Positions 55,358 through 64,000 of a stretch of 64,000 nucleotides of DNA are shown here, piece after piece. Positions within the stretch are counted from its first letter, which is position 1. Each line of letters opens with the position of its first letter. The stretch spans positions 51,535 through 115,534 of the forward strand of contig CAMXCT020001483.1 of NCBI GenBank assembly GCA_947184155.2, read 5' to 3'. Source of the DNA: Cladocopium goreaui. Taxonomy: Eukaryota > Sar > Dinophyceae > Suessiales > Symbiodiniaceae. Below the pieces are notes generated by a model that worked only from the letters and a program-made list of their open reading frames with translations, was not told the DNA's origin and made no database searches. The position numbers and the translations under genes are program-made.

Positions 55358-55399
55358 CTGCGGGGACTTTTGAGCGCAACAATCATGGGAATGTGATAG

Positions 55400-56380
55400 G
55401 TATATAATGTGGTGTATATATATATATGTATACACACATAGCCAACTCAACATGTTTTTTTAAATATATATATATATATACAAAGATGGTTTCTTATGTG
55501 TTTCTAATTGATATATGGTTTCTTATGTGTTTCTAATTGTTTTTGGTGATCAAGTTACATGGAATGTTAAGCCCAACAATACTGGTGTTTTTTCGCAACA
55601 ATCATGGGAATCTCATGTTTTTTTTAATTAAATGGGTAAATTATATTAACACGATGATATACATATCTATGGTTTGGTCAAGTTCATTGGATTCACAGAA
55701 AATCTGGGCTTCTTCTTGGGATCGTGTTTTGGAGAATTGCAAACCACTGTAAACCACTCAAAAAAGTCACTACCAGATATTGCCCAGATATTGTATGGTT
55801 TACATTGGTTATCATTGGTGCTAAATCCATCGGAATCCATTGCGATCTCGTTACCGCTCAAAAAGTCCAATGATTTCCCCTTCTGGTTGAAAAAACCAAG
55901 ATGGATTCCATTCGAAAGGGACAGAAGGGAACATGTACTAGGGAAAGCTAATTTTGGGTATGTGTCCCTAGTAAAACAGTACTATTTTGGGGAAATCCCT
56001 AGTAAAATCCCTAGAATCTAACCCCCTAGGGTTGTTCATCTGAATGGTTCTGCCAATTCTGGGTCTGACTAAAATCTACAGGGAAGGTACTGTAGAATCT
56101 ACCATAGAATGATGTAGAAACCCTGTAAGGGAACCACTATAATGTATGAACTGCATACGTACATCAACACATACACACAAGAGATACATATCTGTCATAT
56201 CTGTATCCTCTGAAAAATTGGGAAACAAAGGTTGGTTAGGTGATCTTGAACGTTTTCGCATTAGTGATTGGCGTTTTTGCATGGTGATTCGCAGTGGAAA
56301 AACGGTTTGTCTGTCCACTGGGAGTCTGAATTAAAAAAAATCCTGGGATTCTCTTGGGATTCAATATAGGGGCATCAAAA
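55400..56380. other. AT-rich DNA upstream of the first recognised amylase exon
   Basis: (TA)n at 55416-55430 and 55465-55480, and a 27-bp direct repeat (TTTCTTATGTGTTTCTAATT) at 55489/55516. No exon identified. Confidence 0.4.
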
Positions 56381-56382
56381 TA

Positions 56383-56482
56383 TAGCCACGGAAGCCATGG
56401 CCCATAGAAATATATAGATGGCTTACCTATCAAAAATGTTTTTTTTTCCATGGCGAACTGTTTTTCTCATAACCAGAGGGTA
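56383..56482. mobile_element. Family A TIR element, right end clear
   Basis: ATGGCGAACTGTTTTTCTCA then TAACCAGAGGGTA; ATAGCCACGGAAGCCATGG at the left. Confidence 0.55.
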
Positions 56483-56639
56483 TATCAAAAATCACGAGTT
56501 ATATGGCTTGTAACGTGTTGGAACATGTTGTAACATGAGCGATATCATTGATCAATGATGGTGAAACACCCCCCAGTCAGTTCGAAAAAAAAATGGACCC
56601 AAATCCCAAATCATCAATAAATGGATCATGTTCATCCAT

Positions 56640-56672
56640 TTTCCACAGCCATGTAACAAATTTCCAGAGGGT
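56640..56672. mobile_element. Family A TIR element, right-end fragment
   Basis: ATGTAACAAATTTCCAGAGG only. Confidence 0.45.
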
Positions 56673-57036
56673 GGCATTTTTGTTTAAAGATCAGCATTTT
56701 GAATAGATATAACAGGTACTATTACTTTTAACAGTAGCTATTCATCGGTAATTCCAGGGTAGCTATGGGTAGCTGAGCTCAGCGTAGCGCCGCAGCCTTT
56801 TTTGTCTTCGCCGAAAGTTCAGGCGATCAGTGCGTTGATCCCTAATGGATCAGCAGGGAAGATTTCTGCTGCGCGGGGCAAATGTTTGTTCCATCTGGTC
56901 GGCGAAGAAGGGATGTTAAACGCATTAAAATAAAAAAGTCTCCTGTAAATCTTCTATCAAATAAATTCGGGGAACTTTCTTATTATATATATATATACTC
57001 TAGGTTAAATAAACTTAGCCCTAGAAAACGAATATG

Positions 57037-57377
57037 TGCAAAACAAAGTCATGTTAGGATAACTTGGTTTTTGAAGCATTTTGAAGCATTTTGACACAGG
57101 TCTATGTTAATATTCTTAATTACAACGAAATCTTAGACAAAACCTCTAAAAGTCTTCATTGACAGCATTTACAACAAACATCTCAAAAACCTATGTTAGG
57201 ATACCTTTTTGAACCAACCACCACACATGTGCTATGTTAGTACACCAAAGTTCCGTGCAGAACAAAGTCATGTTAGGATAATTTGGTTTTTGAAGCATTT
57301 TGACGCAGGTCTATGTTAATTGCCTGATTCTCCAACGGAATCTGAGACAAAATTTCTAAAGGTCTTCATTGCTATGT
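57037..57377. repeat. Two-copy tandem repeat (~220-bp period)
   Basis: ACAAAGTCATGTTAGGATAA, TTGAAGCATTTTGA, AGGTCTATGTTAAT and GGTCTTCATTG recur in order at 57042 and 57263 with moderate divergence. Confidence 0.8.
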
Positions 57378-60175
57378 TAGTTTATAAATGGGCCATTTTC
57401 CACAAATCCATGGATTTACCCTCTGGTATATTAACATAGACCCTGGCAGACAGGGGTTGGAAGATTCATGTCCATTAAAAAATAGTGATTTTCAGGGTCT
57501 AGGTTAGTTTACTAGGGGGTACCAGTTATGACTTAGCCATGGAAAATCCCTTATAAATGGAAGTTTTAATGGGAAAATCATCTATAAATGGGCCATTTTC
57601 CACAAATCCATGGATTTACCCTCTGGTATATTAACATAGACCCTGGCAGACAGGGGTTGGAAGATTCATGTCCTTAAAAAATAGTGATTTTCAGTCTATG
57701 TTAGTTTACTAGGGGGTACCATCTGGTTATGACTAACATAGCCATGGAAAATCCCTTATAAACGGAGTTTTAATGGGAAAATCATCTATAAATGGGCAAT
57801 TTTCCACAAATCCATGGATTTACCCTCTGGTATATTAACATAGACCCTGGCAGACAGGGGTTGGAAGATTCATGTCCATTAAAAAATAGTGATTTTCATC
57901 TATGTTAGTTTACTAGGGGGTACCATCTGGTTATGACTAACATAGCCATGGAAAATCCCTTATAAATGGAGGTTTTAATGGGAAAATCATCTATAAATGG
58001 GCATTTTCCACAAATCCATGGATTTACCCTCTGGTATATTAACATAGACCCTGGCAGACAGGGGTTGGAAGATTCATGTCCATTAAAAAATAGTGATTTT
58101 CAGGGTCTATGTTAGTTTACTAGGGGGGTACCATCTGGTTATGACTAACATAGCCATGGAAAATCCCTTATAAATGGAGGTTTTAATGGGAAAATCATCT
58201 ATAAATGGGCCATTTTCCACAAATCCATGGATTTACCCTCTGGTATATTAACATAGACCCTGGCAGACAGGGGTTGGAAGATTCATGTCCATTAAAAAAA
58301 TATTGATTTCCAGGGTCTATGTTAGTTTACTAGGGGGGTACCATCTCGTTATGACTAACATAGCCATGGAAAATCCCTTATAAATGGAGGTTTTAATGGG
58401 AAAATCATCTATAAATGTGCCATTTTCCACAAATCCATGGATTGACCCTCTGGTATATTAACATAGACCCTGGCAGACAGGTGCTGGAAGATTCATGTCC
58501 TTTAAAAATAGTGATTTTCAGGGTCTATGTTAGTTTACTAGGGGGTACCATCTGGTTATGACCAACATAGCCATGGAAAAGCCCTTATAAATGGAGGTTT
58601 TAATGGGAACATCATCTATAAATGGGCAATTTTCCACAAATCCATGGATTTACCCTCTGGTATATTAACATAGACCCTGGCAGACAGGGGTTGGAAGATT
58701 CATGTCTTTCAGGGTCTATGTTAGTTTACTAGGGGGGTACCATCTGGTTATGGCTAACATAGCCATGGAAAAACTCTTATAAATGGAGGTTTTAATGGGA
58801 AAATCATCTATAAATGTGCCATTTTCCACAAATCCATGGATTTACCCTCTGGTATATTAACATAGACCCTGGCAGACAGGGGTTGGAAGATTCATGTCCA
58901 TTAAACAATAGTGATTTTCAGGGTCTATGTTAGTTTACTAGGGGGTACCATCTGGTTATGGGTTTAATGGGAAAATCATCTATAAATGTGCCATTTTCCA
59001 CAAATCCATGGATTTACCCTCTGGTATATCAACATAGACCCTGGCAGACAGGGGTTGGAAGATTCATGTCCATTAAAAAATAGTGATTTTCAGGGTCTAT
59101 GTTGGTTTGCTAGGGGGTGCCATCTGGTTATGACTAACATAGCCATGGAAAATCCCTTATAAATCGAGGTTTTAATGTGAAAATCATCTATAAATGGGCA
59201 ATTTTCCACAAATCCATGGATTGACCGTACCATCTGGTTATGACCAACATAGCCATGGAAAAGCCCTTATAAATGGAGGTTTTAATGGGAAAATCATCTA
59301 TAAATGTGCCATTTTCCACAAATCCATGGATTTACCCTCTGGTATATTAACATAGACCCTGGCAGACAGGGGTTGGAAGATTCATTTCCATTAAAAAATA
59401 GTGATTTTCAGGGTCTATGTTAGTTTACTAGGGGGTACCATCTGGTTATGACTAACATAGCCATGGAAAATCCCTTATAAATGGAGGTTTTAATGGGAAA
59501 ATCATCTATAAATGGACCATTTTCCACAAATCCATCGATTTACCCTCTGGTATATTAACATAGACCCTGGCAGACAGGGGTTGGAAGATTCATTCATGTC
59601 CATTAAACAATAGTGATTTTCAGGGTCTATGTTAGTTTACTAGGGGGGTACCATCTGGTTATGACTAACATAGCCATGGAAAATCCCTTATAAATGGAAG
59701 TTTTAATGGGCAAATCATCTATAAATGGGCCATTTTCAAAAAAATCCATGGATTTACCCTCTGGTATATTAACATAGACCCTGGCAGACAGGGGTTGGAA
59801 GATTCATGTCCATTAAAAAATAGTGATTTTCAGGGCCTATGTTAGTTTACTAGGGGGTACCATCTGGTTATGGCTAACATAGCCATGGAAAATCCCTTAT
59901 AAATGGAAGTTTTAATGGGAAAATCATCTATAAATGTGCCATTTTCCGCAAATCCATGGATTTACCTTCTGGTATATTAACATAGACCCTGGCAGACAGG
60001 GGTTGGAAGATTCATGTCCATTAAAAAATAGTGATTTTCAGGGTCTATGTTAGTTTACTAGGGGGTACCATCTGGTTATGACTAACATAGCCATGGAAAA
60101 TCCCTTATAAATGGAGGTTTTATGGGAAAATCATCTATAAAAGGGCCATTTTCCACAAGTCCATGGATTTACCGT
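57377..60175. repeat. ~205-bp satellite array, block 1 (13 units)
   Basis: Units run from ACCATCTGGTTATGACTAAC through CCATGGAAAATCCC, TTTACCCTCTGGTATATTAA, CATAGACCCTGGCAGACAGG, AGGGTCTATGTTAG to TTTACTAGGGGGT. Unit starts at 57718, 57922, 58130, 58340, 58547, 58739, 58947 and on give 192-210 bp. Each unit is a family A-like half plus a family B half, both with their own inverted ends. A few units are truncated (near 58950 and 59225). Non-coding. Confidence 0.95.
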
Positions 60176-60640
60176 ACTAGATCTTTGTTTGCAACTCCAA
60201 ATTGCTTTGACCATGGTTAAGTGTGTAGAAGCATGTGAAGCACAAGAATTGTTAGAAGCTAAGACGTCACTGGTGATGGAAGTATACTAACATAGACTTA
60301 ATTGAAATTTGCTGTGAAACCTTGCACAATGCCAAATGCTCCCAAACATCAGGTATGAATCAGGTGATCAGGTCTACGTTTGTAGTCTTCACAGCTGTTG
60401 CGTTGCAAAGTGCAGGTATGTAAATGCATTTCAATCAAGCTGTCATGCCTCCATTTTTCCATGTTTTGTATCATGATAGCCAACATGGCTGGATTTTGTA
60501 GGTCTATGTTAGCTGAAATCTGAGTTGCAGCCTGTTTTTTCGTTGCTCACGTGTATGGTAAGGCTACCCCCTTAGGTCTATGTTTGTTTAGTGGTATTGC
60601 TTTTCTAGGTCTAAGTTTATTTGAGGTAGTGTAATATGTT
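60176..60640. repeat. Segment duplicated after each satellite block (copy 1)
   Basis: CTAGATCTTTGTTTGCAACT ... TTTCTAGGTCTAAGTTTATT. Repeated at 63275-63735 with about 97% identity. No ORF. Contains AGGTCTATGTTAGC-type words shared with 57-kb sequences. Confidence 0.9.
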
Positions 60641-60659
60641 ATATATATATATACATCAT

Positions 60660-61400
60660 ATTGTTGGTTGTGCACCGTAGTGCGGCTTTTCGGCGCTGCG
60701 CGCTAAGACTCAAGGGCCCTGTGCCCGGTTTTGGGCCAAAAGGGGTATCGGACGTATTGTCCTAGTGAAACCTTGCAAACCGTTGCAAACTGACACTCCC
60801 AACTTTTTGTTGGTCCAAAAGCCGTGCCAGGGGCTGATTAGTTGTGAAACAGATCGAGGCTGCAGCGCACCTTCAGATCGGATCGAGGACGCTTACACCT
60901 CTGATCGGAGTTGGACCGTTGGGTTCCTGATCCAGTCCAGGAACTGGGCTCGTAGCCAATCTGCTATTTTGGTAAGACCGTCCGCATGCATGGCGCCGGT
61001 CGGAACCCATCGCATGTCGTTTGGTCCGATGGTCTCTTGGATAGACCGAACCGTGAGTCCAACTCTCTTCTCTTCTGTCTGGAAGTTAGACGCGATGATT
61101 GCGTCGAACAGGGACTTGCAGTCCGTGGCGTGGAGGTGCCTGAGGTATTGTGGGTTGGATAGTGGTGACGCGTTTGCACCGAAAATCAACTCACAAAGGC
61201 ACTGGTTGACGTAGACTCCACGATCGATAGCATCGTCGGCGGCGTAAGCTTCACCAGCCATCGTGCTTCTCACGACCCGCGGCGTCCGTGTCGACTTCCA
61301 GTCGATCATGACCGCATCTGTCGGGCCTTGGAGTGCTCCGGGCGTCGTCAGACACACCAGGAGTCCTTCTTGGGACTTGTAGTCCTGGGCATTTGCCCAC
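60660..61400 (-). mobile_element. Copia element 3, 3' fragment interrupted by an assembly gap
   Basis: Begins where the duplicated segment stops matching (TATATATACATCATAT, again a TA tract). Encodes a copia RNase H on the minus strand and is cut by the N gap at 61401. A 3' LTR probably starts at TGTTGGTTGTGC near 60661, but no partner LTR is visible. Confidence 0.7.
60893..61400 (-). pseudogene. Copia RNase H domain, partial (element 3)
   Basis: About 169 residues to a stop at 60893. RNase H motifs: STMAGEAYAADDAIDRG, ATDCKSLFDAI, RWVPTGAMHADGLTK. The N-terminal part is lost in the gap. The sequence differs clearly from elements 1 and 2, a third lineage. Confidence 0.88.
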
Positions 61401-61500
61401 NNNNNNNNNNNNNNNNNNNNNNNNNNNNNNNNNNNNNNNNNNNNNNNNNNNNNNNNNNNNNNNNNNNNNNNNNNNNNNNNNNNNNNNNNNNNNNNNNNNN
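61401..61500. other. Assembly gap (100 N)
   Basis: Exactly 100 N, a conventional unknown-length gap, sitting between copia element 3 and satellite block 2. Confidence 1.
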
Positions 61501-63274
61501 ATATTAACATAGACCCTGGCAGACAGGGGTTGGAAGATTCATGTCCATTAAACAATAGTGATTTTCAGGGTCTATGTTAGTTTACTAGGGGGGTACCATC
61601 TGGTTATAACTAACATAGCCATGGAAAATCCCTTATAAATGGAGGTTTTAATGGGAAAATCATCTATAAATGGGTCATTTTCCATAAATCCATGGATTGA
61701 CACTCTGGTATATTAACATAGATCCTGGCAGACAGGTGCTGGAAGATTCATGTCCATTCAAAAATAGTGATTTTCATGGTCTATGTTAGTTTACTAGGGG
61801 GTACCATCTGGTTATGACTAACATAGCCATGGAAAATCCCTTATAAATCGAGGGTTTAATGGGAAAATCATCTATAAATTAAATGTGCCATTTTCCACAA
61901 ATCCATGGATTTACCCTCTGGTATATCAACATAGACCCTGGCAGACAGGGGTTGGAAGATTCATGTCCATTAAAAAATAGTGATTTTCAGGGTCTATGTT
62001 AGTTTACTAGGGGGTACCATCTGGTTATGACTAACATAGCCATGGAAAATCCCTTATAAATCAAGGTTTTAATGTGAAAATCATCTATAAATGGGCAATT
62101 TTCCACAAATCCATGGATTGACCGTACCATCTGGTTATGACTAACATAGCCATGGAAAATCGCTTATAAATGGAGGTTTTAATGGGAAAATCATCTATAA
62201 ATGGGCCATTTTCCACAAATCCATGGATTTACCTTCTGGTATATTAACATAGACCCTGGCAGACATGGGTTGGAAGATTCATGTCCATTAAAAAATAGTG
62301 ATTTTCAGGGTCTATGTTAGCTTACTAGGGGGTACCATCTGGTTATGACTAACATAGCCATGGAAAATACCTTATAAATCGAGGGTTTAATGGGAAATTC
62401 ATCTATAAATGTGCCATTTTCCACAAATCCATGGATTTACCATCTGGTATATTAACATAGACCCTGGCAGACAGGGGTTGGAAGATTCATGTACATTAAA
62501 AAATTGTGATTTTCAGGGCCTATGTTAGTTTACTAGGGGGTACCATCTGGTTATGGCTAACATAGCCATGGAAAATCCCTTATAAATGGAGCTTTTAACG
62601 GGAAAATCATCTATAAATGTGCTATTTTCCACAAATCCATGGATTTACCTTCTGGTATATTAACATAGACCCTGGCAGACAGGGGTTGGAAGATTCATGT
62701 CCATTAAAAAATGATGATTTTCAGGGTCTATGTTGATTTACTAGGGGTACCATCTGGTTATGACTAACATAGCCATGGAAAATCCCTTATAAATCGATGT
62801 TTTAATGTGAAAATCATCTATAAATGTGCCATTTTCCGCAAATCCATGGATTTACCCTCTGGTATATTAACATAGACCCTGGCAGACAGGGGCTAGAAAA
62901 TTCATTTCCATTAAAAAATAGTGATTTTCAGGGTCTATGTTAGTTTACTAGGGGGTACCATCTGGTTATGACTAACATAGCCATGGAAAATCCCTTAAAA
63001 ATGGAGGTTTTAATGGGAAAATCATCTATAAATGGGCCATTTTCCGCAAATCCATGGATTTACTCTCTCGTATATTAACATAGACCCTGGCAGACAGGGG
63101 TTGGAAGATTCATGTCCATTAAAAAATAGTGATTTTCAGGGTCTATGTTAGTTTACTAGGGGGTACCATCTGGTTATGACTAACATAGCCATGGAAAATC
63201 CCTTATAAATGGAGGTTTTATGGGAAAATCATCTATAAAAGGGCCATTTTCCACAAGTCCATGGATTTACCGTA
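61501..63274. repeat. ~205-bp satellite array, block 2 (8 units)
   Basis: Same unit as block 1, eight GACCCTGGCAGACA-type cores. Ends with the same CCATGGATTTACCGTACTAG junction as block 1. Confidence 0.95.
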
Positions 63275-63735
63275 CTAGATCTTTGTTTGCAACACCAAAT
63301 TGCTTTGACCATGGTTGTAGAAGTGTGTAGAAGTGTGTGAAGCACAAGAATTGTTAGAGGCTAAGACGTCACTGATGATAGAAGTATACTAACATAGACT
63401 TAATTGAAATTTGCTGTGAAACCTTGCACAATGCCAAATGCTCCCAAACATCAGGTATGAATCAGGTGATCAGGTCTACGTTTGTGGTCTTCACAGCTGT
63501 TGCGTTGCAAAGTGCAGGTATGTAAATGCATTTCAATCAAGCTGTCATGCCTCCATTTTTCCATGTTTTGTATCATGATAGCCAGCATGGCTGGATTTTG
63601 TAGGTCTATGTTAGCTGAAATCTGAGTTGCAGCCTGTTTTTTCGTTGCTCACGTGTATGGTAAGGCTACCCCCTTAGGTCTATGTTTGTTTGGTGGTATT
63701 GCTTTTCTAGGTCTAAGTTTATTTAAGGTAGTGTA
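63275..63735. repeat. Segment duplicated after each satellite block (copy 2)
   Basis: Matches 60176-60640 until GGTAGTGTA, after which copy 1 diverges into the copia element 3 insertion. Confidence 0.9.
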
Positions 63736-64000
63736 GTCCATAATAAATACAATATAGCCCATATAACAGTGTATGACAATCACTGGTGGATATAATTCAT
63801 AGTGAAGAATTATCTCTAATTCTTCACAGTCTTGCCAGAAGGTTGTGCCAGTGTCTGGGTGTACCTCATATGGTGGCAAACTCGCTAGGCAGAAAGAACA
63901 AGCGTATCGCTCTTCAACTTAATTGGCAATTCCAAAAAATTCATCAAGATTCCTTCAACCCGGTGATTGATTAAACCCCATCCCTAACAATAATTATCAA
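63736..64000. other. Window end, no recognised feature
   Basis: AT-rich; no exon-like island that I can support. Confidence 0.4.

Noticed and set aside
54325..54654. 109-codon ORF of 15-residue repeats
   Set aside because: Product of the 45-bp minisatellite; equally open on the other strand.
56780..56900. GC-rich segment (GTAGCGCCGCAGCC...GCTGCGCGGGG) considered as an RNA gene or exon
   Set aside because: No cloverleaf, snRNA or rRNA signature, and the minus-strand frame lacks a donor; left unannotated.
60660..60760. GC-rich stretch (GGCGCTGCGCGC...GGGCCCTGTGCCCGG) considered as an RNA gene
   Set aside because: More likely part of the copia element 3 LTR/3' region next to the RNase H stop; no RNA fold recognised.

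Overview
The window looks like nuclear DNA of a dinoflagellate, most likely an order Suessiales / Symbiodiniaceae-type genome. The evidence is: Ty1/copia polyproteins with an HVDD reverse-transcriptase motif and a methyltransferase-like insert; very small exons in very large introns with some GC donors; many short terminal-inverted-repeat (TIR) elements; and a heavy load of minisatellites. There is no bacterial or phage gene organisation. The species call is inference.

Layout. Positions 449-9520 are a Ty1/copia retrotransposon on the + strand with an uninterrupted 2642-codon gag-pol, a 5-bp target duplication and an odd duplicated LTR at its 3' end. Positions 10.6-55.4 kb hold what I read as one host gene on the minus strand: a GH13 alpha-amylase-like enzyme split into about 25 exons of 22-112 bp. 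I recognised it from in-phase acceptor/donor-bounded islands carrying the family signatures in order: VDVILNH, GLPD, GVTMLR|IDAAS, HQEWWGG, TFHDA, VCEHRW. Introns hold almost everything else: about 28 copies of a ~105-bp TIR element (family A), several copies of three or four other TIR families, and minisatellites. A second copia element (40864-49507, minus strand) lies in the intron between the exons at 49.7 kb and 40.7 kb.

Upstream of the first recognised exon, 57.4-60.2 kb and 61.5-63.3 kb are two blocks of a ~205-bp satellite. Its unit is a dimer of two TIR elements that also occur singly in the window. Each block is followed by the same ~460-bp segment. A third, partial copia RNase H fragment and a 100-N assembly gap lie between them.

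Most notable: (1) both copia elements keep a second long ORF in the same +1 frame, nested inside gag-pol and sharing a GK..G....Y domain; (2) both carry a C5-methyltransferase-like module between protease and integrase; (3) the family A TIRs present CTG|GTAA and TTACCAG at opposite ends, so each copy carries intron-like borders, as introner elements do; (4) the satellite appears to derive from a TIR-element dimer. All exon and domain calls come from reading the sequence by eye and have not been tested by alignment or transcript data.
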